A DNA stretch of 64,000 nt. It comes from Chryseobacterium sp. S0630. GTDB lineage: Bacteria; Bacteroidota; Bacteroidia; Flavobacteriales; Weeksellaceae. The notes under the pieces were generated by a model. It worked only from the letters and a program-made list of their open reading frames with translations, did no database searches and was not told where the DNA came from. Shown piece by piece: positions 52,098 to 61,072 of the stretch (position 1 is its first letter; each line of letters starts with the position of its first letter). The position numbers were made by a program, and so were the translations under genes. The DNA lies in NCBI RefSeq assembly GCF_024158915.1, contig NZ_JAMZGF010000021.1, positions 1-64,000 of the forward strand, read 5' to 3'.

Positions 52098-52790
52098 TTA
52101 ATGAATTGAGAATTTGTAAATAGTTGAATGCTTATATACATTATTAGGCGTCAGTATTGGTGATGGAAAATGGGATTGGTTAATTGCATCGGGAAAATTC
52201 TGTGTTTCCAAACAAAACGCCTCTCTTTCCTGGTATAGGTGATCTTCTTTTCCTTTTATATTTTTTATCCAATTAGCAGTATATAACTGCAAACCCGGCA
52301 TAGTGGTAAATATTTCCATTTTTCTCCCTGACAGCGGTTCTATAACAGTAGCTACTAAATCTAAACGATGCATAGGGTGTCTTAAAACAAAATTATGATC
52401 ATATCCTTTTCCAATCGTAAGCTGATCATGATCCGTATCAATTCTGTCTCCAATACCTGTTATGAAAGTAAAATCAAACGGAGTATTTTTTACAGTTAAA
52501 ATTTCACCTGTCGGTTCAAGGTTTTTTGTAAGAGGAGTGTAAAAATCAGCCTCAATCTGCAATTGATGGTTATTTATTGTTCCACTTCCCTCTCCCGCCA
52601 AGTTAAAATAAGAATGGTTTACCAGATTGAGTATAGTTTCCTGGTCTGTTGTCCCTGAATAATCTAACCGTAATTCATTATTTTCACTAATGGAATAAGT
52701 TACCGTTACAGATTCTGTACCAGGATAACCCTCTTCCCCGTCAGGAGAAGTGTATTGAAAAAATGATGTAGTATCGGTGTAGTAGATGTT
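52098..52790 (-). pseudogene. Aldose 1-epimerase (galactose mutarotase) remnant, N-terminus missing
   Basis: An open frame of about 231 codons, beginning abruptly after a TAA at 52791-52793 with no start, encodes the C-terminal two thirds of GalM. It reads QYTSPDGEEGYPGTESVTVTY, then LVNHSYFNLAGEGSG (second catalytic His region) and finally FCLETQNFPDAINQSHFPS, with the catalytic Glu. The first about 110-140 residues, including the first active-site His, are absent. A TTG-initiated 167-residue product is possible but would lack half the domain. It lies 107 bp outside the second tRNA-Phe and probably reflects a deletion or insertion at the island edge. Confidence 0.88.
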
Positions 52791-52860
52791 TTATATTGTT
52801 TTGATTAATAATTTTCACATTTGAGATTTATTAATCACAAAAAGATCGAAATGTAAAAAA

Positions 52861-53622
52861 TTACTTATTCAGCCAGCTTAAACATTCGGCGATTTGCATT
52901 TTACTGATAAAAATCTCAGTATTTACTTCCGGTTCCGGTGAGAGCCTAAGTTCTACTTTCTGGCTGGAATGTTTGATAATTTCTGAAACTGCGTCTTTAT
53001 TAATGATAAACTTGCGGTTTATTTTAAAGAAAATTTCAGGATTCAGCTTTTGAATAATATCTTTAATGGTATCATCATAAATATAGGTCTGATGATCTTT
53101 AGTAGTGAGGAAAAGGTATTTCCCGGAGGCAAAAAAATAAGCGGCGTTATGTTCATCTATTGATTTGAGTTTATTCCCCTCTCTTACCATAAAACGTTTC
53201 ATGACCTCATCGCCTGCCTGTCGAAGGGATGAAATAGACTTAAGAACCGGTTCAGGGTCGAAATTATTTCTTATGGAAATAAATTTTTGTAAAGCTTTAT
53301 GCAAATCTTCTTCCTCAAAAGGCTTCAGAAGATAATCAATGGTGAAATGTCTGAAAACCCTCATCGCGTATTCATCAAATGCAGTAATGAAAATAATCGG
53401 GGTAAAAAGCTCTATCTGTTCAAAAATTTCCAGGCTCATTCCATCTCCAAGATGAATATCCATAAAAATAAGATCTGCCGAATCTTTCTCAAAGAAATCA
53501 ATTGCCTGTTTTTTGGAACGAAGAATAACAGTCTCTGTAACAGGGACAATGTTCTGTGTATCTAAAAGATTTTTCAGATAATTCACAGCCAGCAGCTCAT
53601 CTTCTATAATGGCAATTTTCAT
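52861..53622 (-). CDS. LytTR family response regulator
   Basis: A 253-residue two-component regulator. The receiver domain (about 1-118) has the acidic pair in IIEDE, phospho-acceptor Asp 55 in LIFMDIHLGDG, and Lys in YLLKPFEEED. The C-terminal LytTR DNA-binding domain (about 148-250) includes GNKLKSIDEHNAAYFFASGK and FFKINRKFIINKDAVSEI. The ATG at 53622 is right because MKIAIIEDE is the receiver N-terminus; the longer 289-residue frame runs into the promoter. It has its own promoter overlapping the terminator of the SusD gene. The probable partner is the kinase at 61073-62656. Confidence 0.93.
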   Translation of the reverse strand: MKIAIIEDELLAVNYLKNLLDTQNIVPVTETVILRSKKQAIDFFEKDSADLIFMDIHLGDGMSLEIFEQIELFTPIIFITAFDEYAMRVFRHFTIDYLLKPFEEEDLHKALQKFISIRNNFDPEPVLKSISSLRQAGDEVMKRFMVREGNKLKSIDEHNAAYFFASGKYLFLTTKDHQTYIYDDTIKDIIQKLNPEIFFKINRKFIINKDAVSEIIKHSSQKVELRLSPEPEVNTEIFISKMQIAECLSWLNK

Positions 53623-53629
53623 AACGATG

Positions 53630-53657
53630 CAAAAGTACAAAAAAACCGCTGAAACAA
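53630..53657 (-). promoter_or_regulatory. Promoter of the LytTR regulator
   Basis: The minus strand has TTG (53657-53655), 17-bp spacer and TACTTTTG (53637-53630). The ATG follows only 7 bp after the -7 element, so the transcript would be leaderless or nearly so. The spacer lies within the preceding terminator hairpin. Confidence 0.55.
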
Positions 53658-53673
53658 TTAAGTTCAAGCGGCT
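53639..53673 (-). terminator. Terminator of the protease-SusC-SusD operon
   Basis: On the minus strand CCGCT...AGCGG (with GAA/TTC extension and one bulge) at 53671-53646 is followed by seven Ts (53645-53639). It lies 30 bp after the SusD stop and overlaps the promoter of the response regulator. Confidence 0.65.
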
Positions 53674-53701
53674 TCCTCTGTATTGAATTTGATATGAAGT
53701 T

Positions 53702-55021
53702 CTATAAATTAGGGTTATTCTTCTTCGCACTCATTGGATATTCAATGGTATATCGCGGATCATTCTGCTGAAGAATATACTCTTTACCACTAATCGTGTG
53801 GCTTATTTTTTTCTGATTTGCTCTTCTTAAGTCGAACCATCTTTGACCTTCCAAAGCAAATTCTCTGAATCTCTCATCCAGAATAAAGGTCATAAATGCT
53901 GCAGAATCCATTGAGTTTACTGCATTTTGTACTGAAGTATATCCATCCGGAGTATATCTGTTTTTTAATACTTTCAGAAGTGTTTCTTTAGCTTCTGCCA
54001 GTTTATTCAACTTTAATAATGCTTCAGATTTTATAAAGTACTGTTCAGCTGTTCTGAAAGATACTTTAAATTCTAAGCTTCCTCCTTTGGTGACTTTATA
54101 CTTACTACCATTTTTTTCAAAATACATGCCAAACCTTTTATCTGTAGTAGAATTGTATGAAGAAATCAATTCCGGAGATGCAAAAGATAAGTTCTTTATA
54201 GAGTTATCCCATGTATTATCCAAAGCCATGATAGACTCCGGAGAAGCATAATGGTTGGGTGGTGTGTTGACAGTATTTAAATTGCTCAAATCTCCTTTTA
54301 CTGCCAATACCTGATCTGCATAGTTTAAAGCTTTATTCCAGTCTCCTTCATATAGCGCAGCTCTTGCCTCAAATGCCAGCAATGCTGTTTTTGAGAATCT
54401 ATAATTGACTCCCAGTGCCTGCTTCTGCTCCACCATCAGATCCTCAGCCTTTTTAAGGTCTGCGTGAACCTGTGCATATACTTCCTGTACAGAAGATGGC
54501 TTCAATACCTGCTCAAGATCAATTTCAAGATTGATAGGAACTCCTCTGTCTGTAGAAGCCGTAGCACTGTTGTATGGCTTTCCGTATAAATTCACCATAT
54601 CAAAATACAGGTAAGCACGAAGGGCATACGCTTCTGCTAAAATCTGGTTCTTTTCCGGAGAATCCTGCATGGTTTTGCTTCCTTCATTGATAATCTGATT
54701 CAGATAAAAGTTCACGGAATAAAAGCTTACCCATGGGAATTCCGTAGATGCCTGATCATTGTTTGCGTCTTTCCACATCGCAATTTCACGATAGGAAATA
54801 AAATCTGCTGAATTATCATCAATATTCACCTCATCAGTACGAAGTGCCACCAGTGATTTGTGAACAGGATATTTTGAATATGCAGATGTAAGTACTTTTC
54901 TGTAGTCTTCAGCAGTGGTAGGAATCACTTTTCCTTCAGGCTGAATATCTAAAAACCTGTCGCATCCGATACTGATAAAGCTGATTGCTGCAAGTGCTAT
55001 GATTGCTGTAATTTTTCTCAT
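53702..55021 (-). CDS. SusD/RagB family nutrient-binding lipoprotein
   Basis: A 439-residue outer-membrane lipoprotein. The lipobox is ISFISIGC (Cys about 20) followed by DRFLDIQPEGKVIP, the standard SusD opening. TPR-like helices lie around 90-210 (LAEAYALRAYLYFDMVNLYGKPY), and the C-terminal block EGQRWFDLRRAN is typical of SusD. The ATG at 55021 (MRKITAII) is preferred to a TTG at 55030. It would cap the SusC barrel at 55034-58363. Association with a metalloprotease suggests a peptide or protein-derived substrate. Confidence 0.93.
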   Translation of the reverse strand: MRKITAIIALAAISFISIGCDRFLDIQPEGKVIPTTAEDYRKVLTSAYSKYPVHKSLVALRTDEVNIDDNSADFISYREIAMWKDANNDQASTEFPWVSFYSVNFYLNQIINEGSKTMQDSPEKNQILAEAYALRAYLYFDMVNLYGKPYNSATASTDRGVPINLEIDLEQVLKPSSVQEVYAQVHADLKKAEDLMVEQKQALGVNYRFSKTALLAFEARAALYEGDWNKALNYADQVLAVKGDLSNLNTVNTPPNHYASPESIMALDNTWDNSIKNLSFASPELISSYNSTTDKRFGMYFEKNGSKYKVTKGGSLEFKVSFRTAEQYFIKSEALLKLNKLAEAKETLLKVLKNRYTPDGYTSVQNAVNSMDSAAFMTFILDERFREFALEGQRWFDLRRANQKKISHTISGKEYILQQNDPRYTIEYPMSAKKNNPNL

Positions 55022-55033
55022 TTTTCTCAAGTT

Positions 55034-58000
55034 TTAAAAAGAAACATTAAATCCTACGGTTACCGACTTGGTGATAGGCTGTGCATAAATATTACCATAC
55101 GTTTCCGGATCGAAATATCCTTTATATCCGTTACTGAATACAAACAGGTTACGTCCTTCAACACTCAGTCTCAAACTTGTGATTCCCATCGGGTTTGTAA
55201 ATTCTTTAGGAAGTGTATACCCCAAACGGATACTGCTGATTCTGATATAGCTGATCTCTTTCGCCCATACATCCAGTAAACTGTATGCATTGGAACGGTT
55301 TCCGGTAAACCATTTATTCGCCATCCATCCGTCCGGATTAGCGTCCATATCAGGACTTGTAATTCCCGGAAGCGAACCTCCGGCTTCATAAATATCTCTT
55401 GTGTAATTTCTTCCTCTGTCCAGCTCCATACCGCGGTAAGAAGGTGTTCTCATTACCGTCTGCTTCAGGTTGAATGTTGCAGAGATGGTAAGGTCAAAAT
55501 TACTTACTTTAAATGTGTTGATAATACCTCCGGTAAATTTAGGATCTCTGTCTCCCACATAGGTAAACAGGCTTCTCAGCTCCGCGTTTGAAAGTTTGGT
55601 ATCTACAAGCTGTCCTGGCAGGAAATCTGCATATACATCATATAGCTTAAAGAATTCTGCTGCTGAAATCTTCTGATCTCCTTTCCAGAATAATGGGTTC
55701 CCCTGTTCATCCATTCCTGCGGTTTTCAAAGCAAAAACAGCATTTACAGGTAGCCCTTCTCTGGAAGGAAGCAATGCATTATCACGTGGCTGCTCGCTCA
55801 ATACTCTACTCTTGTTGTGAGCAAAGTTGATGGTAGTGGTCCATTTGAAATTATCATGATTGATGTTTCTGGTAGATATGGCCAATTCAAACCCTTTATT
55901 GGTAAGGCTTCCCCAGTTCATCATCGTATATTCGAATCCTGTTTCAAGAGGAGTTTCTTTCATACTGATCATATCTGTACCTTTTCTGCTGTAGACATCA
56001 GCGGTAAGGCTGATACGGTTATTGAACAATCCTAAATCAAGCCCTAAGTTGGTATTGGTTGTTTTTTCCCATCTCAGTTTATCATTTGGAGGGCTGAGAA
56101 CATTGATAATAGGTTCTTTTCCTCCCGGAAGAATTGTGGCATCATTATATTCACCGATGAAGAACGGTGAGGTGTTTCTGTCGATATTTCCCTGAAGACC
56201 ATAAGAAGCTCTCAGTCTCAGGTTAGATACCGCAGAAATATTCTTCATAAAGTCTTCTTTCGTTACCAGCCAAGATCCTGAAACAGCCCATATCGGAAGG
56301 TATTTATATTTCTTATTCACCCCGAAAAGGTTGGTTCCGTCATATCTCACACTTCCGAAGAATGTATATTTCTGATCGTAAGTATAAGAAGCTGTCGCAA
56401 ACATAGACGCATAAGCATTCTCTATAGGAGCTGCTTCACGGTAGGTTTCATATCTTTTGTCCGCTGCAAAACTTGAATTCGGGAAAACGATTGCTGTGGC
56501 TCTTCTTGTTGCAGGATCGTATCCGAAAGCTCTCGTGATAGTCGTGTTATCTTCTGTTTTACGGATTTCTGTACCTGCCATCAAATCAATTTCATGCTTA
56601 TTGATCTTTGTGCTGTACGCTGCCTGCAATTTCCAGTTGTATTGGAAGAAATCATTATCCCAGTTTTGTTTTACCGCACCAGCCGGTAGAAAGTAATTGT
56701 ATTTACCATCTTTATAGTAACGGGTATTTTCTCTCATTTTTCTGGTGAAGTAGGTATTCTCTGCTGCAAATTTCTCTGTTTTATTAGCATCATACTGAAG
56801 GCCTAACTGAGAGGTAAATCTTAAACTTTTTGAAGCTTTATATTCTAAATCTAAAATCGCTTTCAGAGAGTTATTTTTCAGTGAATAGTTGGTATTCTCT
56901 CTTTCTTCCAGGAAGTTGAAAGGAATATAACGGTCTTCAAAACCATCCATATCTTTATCATAGTTGTAACTTCCGTCTGCATTAAAAGGTCTCAGATATG
57001 GATTGGCATTTCTTGAATAGTTAACCGGGTTTATTGAAGCATCAGCATCCGTTACAAAAGAGGTACGTTCACTTTGCGTTCCGAAAATAGAGATTCCTGC
57101 ATTTAACTTATCGCTTAATTTGTAGTTGTTTTTTAAAGTCAGGTTATAACGCTTAAAACCTGTCCCGATAGTTGTTCCTTCTTCATCATAGTATCCCAGA
57201 GAGAAATAGTAATCTGCGCGGTCACTTCCTCCGGAAACACTTAATCCGTATTGTTTGTTGATGGCATTTCTGTATAACAGTTTGCCCCAGTCTGTATTGT
57301 TATTTCTTAAACCGTTAATCTGTTGGCGAGTCAATGAATTCAACGCATCAAAACCTCCGTTTCTGAAAGCATCAAGCTGGCTGTTCTGAGTCAGAATTCT
57401 CATTACTTCTCCTTTATCTGCACGGTACGTAAGATCTGCACGCTTGGCAAGCATCAATTCCAGATCTACTTTTTCAGAGGCATTTAAAAGGTTTAATTTA
57501 TCAAAGTCAGGACGTGATGTCACAAAAGTATCTGCTGAGAAATTCAGTTTCAGACTTCCTTTCTTTCCTTTTTTAGTGGTGATAGAGATAACTCCATTGG
57601 CTGCTCTTGCACCATAAATAGCTGTTGCTGCAGCATCTTTAAGAATGGTAATATCTTCAATATCGTTAGGGTTCAAACCTGCGATAGAGAAGTTCTGAAG
57701 CTGGTCAATATTGTCTTTATCCGTAAAGTTCGGAACATCATTTCCTTCTAACGGAAGACCGTCAATTACCCATAGCGGATCCTGAGGACCGGAAAGAGAA
57801 GCTGTACCTCTGATTCTGATCTTCGCCGGACTTCCCGGAGCTCCCGTTTCAGGAGTTACTGCCACACCGGCAATCTGCCCTGCCAGCATCTGATCTACAC
57901 TGGCAACACCAGCCTGGCTGATGTTGTCCATTTTCACTGTAGAAACCGCTGAGGTCTGTTTACGCTTTTCAATTTTCTGATATCCGGTGATGATGACTTC

Positions 58001-58363
58001 CTGGATTTTATTTTTATCTGAAACCTCAGAAGTCAGTCTGATGGTATAGTTAGTCTGCCCTTCATTAAGCTGAATGACTCTGGATTCATAACCTGGATAA
58101 CTTACCAATACGGTTTTTGTATCGGCTGGGATTTCCAATATAAATTTTCCGTCCTTATCTGTCACTGTACCTACTGATACACTTTCGATAATTCCTTCTA
58201 ATTCTGTTTTTGTAGAGACCGACTGTGTCTCGATTTTTATAGATGCACCGGTAATAATGTGAGACGAATTTGCATCTTCAATTTTCCCGGTGATGGTTTT
58301 CTTTTGCTGGGCCATTGCTATATTAGCAGCCAAAAGAGGTAAAAGTATTAGAGTTTTTTTCAT
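55034..58363 (-). CDS. SusC/RagA family TonB-dependent outer-membrane transporter
   Basis: An 1109-residue TonB-linked receptor. Signal peptide at 1-19, carboxypeptidase-like regulatory beta domain (about 22-115), TonB-box/plug domain (about 125-260, with DQMLAGQIAGVAVTPETGAPG and AIYGARAANGVISI). A beta-barrel follows to a terminal Phe (TVGFNVSF). The SusCD signature LNPNDIEDITILKDAAATAIYG (here in pieces LNPNDIEDITILKDA and ATAIYG) is intact. It imports oligomeric substrate bound by SusD, powered by TonB. It sits between the protease and SusD genes with gaps of 6 and 12 bp. Confidence 0.95.
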   Translation of the reverse strand: MKKTLILLPLLAANIAMAQQKKTITGKIEDANSSHIITGASIKIETQSVSTKTELEGIIESVSVGTVTDKDGKFILEIPADTKTVLVSYPGYESRVIQLNEGQTNYTIRLTSEVSDKNKIQEVIITGYQKIEKRKQTSAVSTVKMDNISQAGVASVDQMLAGQIAGVAVTPETGAPGSPAKIRIRGTASLSGPQDPLWVIDGLPLEGNDVPNFTDKDNIDQLQNFSIAGLNPNDIEDITILKDAAATAIYGARAANGVISITTKKGKKGSLKLNFSADTFVTSRPDFDKLNLLNASEKVDLELMLAKRADLTYRADKGEVMRILTQNSQLDAFRNGGFDALNSLTRQQINGLRNNNTDWGKLLYRNAINKQYGLSVSGGSDRADYYFSLGYYDEEGTTIGTGFKRYNLTLKNNYKLSDKLNAGISIFGTQSERTSFVTDADASINPVNYSRNANPYLRPFNADGSYNYDKDMDGFEDRYIPFNFLEERENTNYSLKNNSLKAILDLEYKASKSLRFTSQLGLQYDANKTEKFAAENTYFTRKMRENTRYYKDGKYNYFLPAGAVKQNWDNDFFQYNWKLQAAYSTKINKHEIDLMAGTEIRKTEDNTTITRAFGYDPATRRATAIVFPNSSFAADKRYETYREAAPIENAYASMFATASYTYDQKYTFFGSVRYDGTNLFGVNKKYKYLPIWAVSGSWLVTKEDFMKNISAVSNLRLRASYGLQGNIDRNTSPFFIGEYNDATILPGGKEPIINVLSPPNDKLRWEKTTNTNLGLDLGLFNNRISLTADVYSRKGTDMISMKETPLETGFEYTMMNWGSLTNKGFELAISTRNINHDNFKWTTTINFAHNKSRVLSEQPRDNALLPSREGLPVNAVFALKTAGMDEQGNPLFWKGDQKISAAEFFKLYDVYADFLPGQLVDTKLSNAELRSLFTYVGDRDPKFTGGIINTFKVSNFDLTISATFNLKQTVMRTPSYRGMELDRGRNYTRDIYEAGGSLPGITSPDMDANPDGWMANKWFTGNRSNAYSLLDVWAKEISYIRISSIRLGYTLPKEFTNPMGITSLRLSVEGRNLFVFSNGYKGYFDPETYGNIYAQPITKSVTVGFNVSF

Positions 58364-58369
58364 TGCCGT

Positions 58370-60943
58370 TTATTTGTTTAAAGCCTCTTGTATACGAATG
58401 ATTAAATCTGTGTAATGTGCTCTGGAAGCATCATCACCTCTGTACCTTGTTCTGTTCAGTAAGTCCAGAACTTTCTGAAGTTCTGCTCTCTTGTAAGTCG
58501 TCACTTCAGATACTCTTTTCATGGATGAATAATTGATATTCCTCAAACCGTGATCCTCTTCATGGAAATTACAGATGGTCGGCATATTCAAAGTATCATC
58601 TACTTTCAATCCTTTTACCGCTGTTTTCTCAAATAATTTGTTCACCGAAACGATCAGGGCATCCACATAATTTTTCTGTGTCATTTTCTCAAGCATCGTA
58701 AGGCTTCCTTTTTTATTGAAAATGGCAGTTCTTACCTGATCAAATAAATTCTCAACCGTATAGATTTCTTCTTTAGAGCCGGACATCTCATGTTTCAGCT
58801 CATTTTCAAGTAACCTCAACAGCCTGTCATCCATAAACAAGGAGTAGATATTCGCATACTGCATTCCTCTTGCCAGGGTATAAGGCGTCTGCTCGAATGG
58901 TCCCATTGGTGAATCTTTAACCGGATATGTTTTTTCTGTAATCGGATTAAAGAATAACCACTCCGGAAGATTAATCGCATTTTTAACAAGATAATCAACC
59001 GCTCTTCTCTGAATTTCTGCAGGTACAGCTTCGTAAGCTTTCTTTTTGTTACCAAAAACAGTATTGTTAAGGTAAATTCCTCCTACATTCGCCATCACAT
59101 GACCTGTATACAAATCCCACTGTCCGATCACTCCCAGATACAGTTTTCCGGCATCTGTGTATTCTTTACCATCTTCATACGTCCATTTCAAGAGGTTGTT
59201 AATCACCACTTTCAGGTTTTTGATTCCATATTCGCTGGCTTTCATCGCATCATCACCTAAATCTTCAGACTGCGAACGCGGATCAATGGTTTCCAGATAG
59301 CTCTGCTGCTCTCCATAGAAATACATCGGGTCATCCTCGTGTTTTTCAATTAGGTTTTTCAGCGCTTTTTTCTCTACGAATTCATCCGGATACCAACGGT
59401 AACCCCACTCTATGGCATATTTATCATAAAGACCAATTTTCGGAGTGATTGCTGTAACGCCATCTTCCGGCTGAGCTACGTAATTGTAACGTGCATAATC
59501 CATAATGGAAGGTGCCGTACCGCCCATTTTGTCTGTAAATTCTTTGGAACGAAGCGACTCTACCGGGAATGCAAAAGATGCTCCCATATTGTGCTTCAGT
59601 CCGAAAGTGTGTCCTACTTCATGAGATGAAACAAAACGGATGGCTTCACCCATATGTTCATCACTGAATTTATTTCCTCTTGCTTTTGGATCAATAGGCC
59701 CTGTCTGAATTCTCATCCAGTCATGAAGAGAAGTCATTACATTATGCCACCAGATGATATCTGCCTCAATAATTTCCCCGCTTCTCGGATCTACTACTGA
59801 TGGTCCCATTGCATTTGACTTTGGCGAAGCGGCGTAAGTAATTACAGAATATCTTACATCATCAATATCAAAATCTTCATCTTTCTCATCCGGCATTTTC
59901 GCAACCACTGCATTTTTGAATCCTGCCTGCTCAAACGCCGCCTGCCAGTCATGTACTCCGGCAATGATTTTCTCACGCCATTGTTTTGGAGTTGCCGGAT
60001 CGATATAATAAACGATCGGTTTCTTAGGCTCTACCAGCTCTCCTCTTAAATATTTTTCTTTATCTTCATCTTTAGGTTCAAGATTCCATTTGGTAATGAA
60101 AAATTTTTCATCCATTTTTTGCTGGTTGTCATTGAACGACCAGTGTTTTTCGGAGAAAAATCCTACTCTTGAATCCGCAACTCTTGGTTTCATCGGTATT
60201 TTAGAAAGCAGAACCAGATTGGTTGTAACACCTAAAGTTACCGGAAGATCTACGCCCCCTTCATTGACAGAAGTAGACAATTGAGATTTCACCACAAGGT
60301 TCTTAGGAAATGTTTTCACTCCTTCTATATAAGAAAGACTTGATTTCACAGATCCTCCTAATCCTACATTGGCCAAAACATCATTAAAGCTCTTTTGATT
60401 TCCATCAAAAACTTTGTTCACTTTAATGGCTACTGCTGTAGAATCATTGTTTTGCGCCTCAATATCAAAAACCTCAATGACAGATTCTGAAAAGTTATCC
60501 TTCACCGATTTTGTAATGGCATCATTTTTTGGAGATGACACTTTAGGCACCACCGTTTTTACCCATACTTTTTTAGCTACAGGATCACGGTGAAAAGAGA
60601 TGACTTTATTTTCATAATTCATTCCTTTGTTTAAACCTGCTTCATTAACCTGCATAGGTACCTGAGAAAGTTTGTTTACCACCAAAAACTGACGTCCCAT
60701 CAAACTGTCAGGAATTTCAAAATAAATATCCGTCTTTACCTGAATGGTATTAAAGAGTCCTTTTTTATAGGTTCCTTTTTTGATCAGGTCTTCAATTTTT
60801 TTGGTTTTCTTTGAGGAAGAGGTCTCTGTCTTATCCGTTTTTTCTTTGTTGACCTTTACCGTATCTTTATCTTTTTTCTGTGCGAGTGCCATTGGTGAGG
60901 CCATAGCAAGACCGAGATACAGTGCGAGCCTGTAATTCTTCAT
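58370..60943 (-). CDS. Zinc-dependent metalloprotease, metzincin type (DUF5117/DUF4953-like)
   Basis: An 857-residue exported protease. Signal peptide at 1-21 (MKNYRLALYLGLAMASPMALAQ in pieces MKNYRLALY and MASPMALAQ), then a Lys-rich linker and a large N-terminal domain. The zinc site is SSHEVGHTFGLKHNMG, the full metzincin HExxHxxGxxH. A Met-turn is seen in PSIMDYARYN. This architecture is common in Bacteroidetes DUF5117/DUF4953 proteins. As first gene of the SusCD operon it could release peptides for import. The ATG at 60943 gives a normal signal peptide; an ATG at 60961 is also possible. Confidence 0.88.
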   Translation of the reverse strand: MKNYRLALYLGLAMASPMALAQKKDKDTVKVNKEKTDKTETSSSKKTKKIEDLIKKGTYKKGLFNTIQVKTDIYFEIPDSLMGRQFLVVNKLSQVPMQVNEAGLNKGMNYENKVISFHRDPVAKKVWVKTVVPKVSSPKNDAITKSVKDNFSESVIEVFDIEAQNNDSTAVAIKVNKVFDGNQKSFNDVLANVGLGGSVKSSLSYIEGVKTFPKNLVVKSQLSTSVNEGGVDLPVTLGVTTNLVLLSKIPMKPRVADSRVGFFSEKHWSFNDNQQKMDEKFFITKWNLEPKDEDKEKYLRGELVEPKKPIVYYIDPATPKQWREKIIAGVHDWQAAFEQAGFKNAVVAKMPDEKDEDFDIDDVRYSVITYAASPKSNAMGPSVVDPRSGEIIEADIIWWHNVMTSLHDWMRIQTGPIDPKARGNKFSDEHMGEAIRFVSSHEVGHTFGLKHNMGASFAFPVESLRSKEFTDKMGGTAPSIMDYARYNYVAQPEDGVTAITPKIGLYDKYAIEWGYRWYPDEFVEKKALKNLIEKHEDDPMYFYGEQQSYLETIDPRSQSEDLGDDAMKASEYGIKNLKVVINNLLKWTYEDGKEYTDAGKLYLGVIGQWDLYTGHVMANVGGIYLNNTVFGNKKKAYEAVPAEIQRRAVDYLVKNAINLPEWLFFNPITEKTYPVKDSPMGPFEQTPYTLARGMQYANIYSLFMDDRLLRLLENELKHEMSGSKEEIYTVENLFDQVRTAIFNKKGSLTMLEKMTQKNYVDALIVSVNKLFEKTAVKGLKVDDTLNMPTICNFHEEDHGLRNINYSSMKRVSEVTTYKRAELQKVLDLLNRTRYRGDDASRAHYTDLIIRIQEALNK

Positions 60944-60992
60944 TAAAATAGTCCGATTCATTCCAAATAGTAAATATCTTAGTTTCAGTAAG

Positions 60993-61000
60993 CAAAGCTA
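60993..61000 (-). promoter_or_regulatory. -7 element of the protease-SusCD operon
   Basis: The minus strand reads TAGCTTTG, an exact TAnnTTTG, 49 bp before the ATG at 60943. There is no good -33 TTG, which would fit an activator-dependent promoter. Confidence 0.45.
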
Positions 61001-61030
61001 TAAGTATCGTGAATCATATATATAATATTA

Positions 61031-61063
61031 GGGAGTGAATGGTGCTAATTCGGGAGTGAATGG
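61031..61063 (-). promoter_or_regulatory. Candidate LytTR operator: perfect 12-bp direct repeat, 21-bp period
   Basis: CCATTCACTCCC (minus strand) occurs at 61063-61052 and again at 61042-61031, separated by 9 bp. The start-to-start distance is 21 bp. LytTR regulators such as YpdB bind paired direct repeats with about this period. The nearer copy ends 30 bp upstream of the TAGCTTTG -7 element, a normal activator position. Confidence 0.6.
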
Positions 61064-61072
61064 ATTTTATTT

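Noticed and set aside
52802-52838. TGATTAATAA...TTATTAATCA hairpin as terminator of the response regulator
   Set aside because: The stem is only A/T-rich with one strong pair and no T run follows in the direction of transcription.
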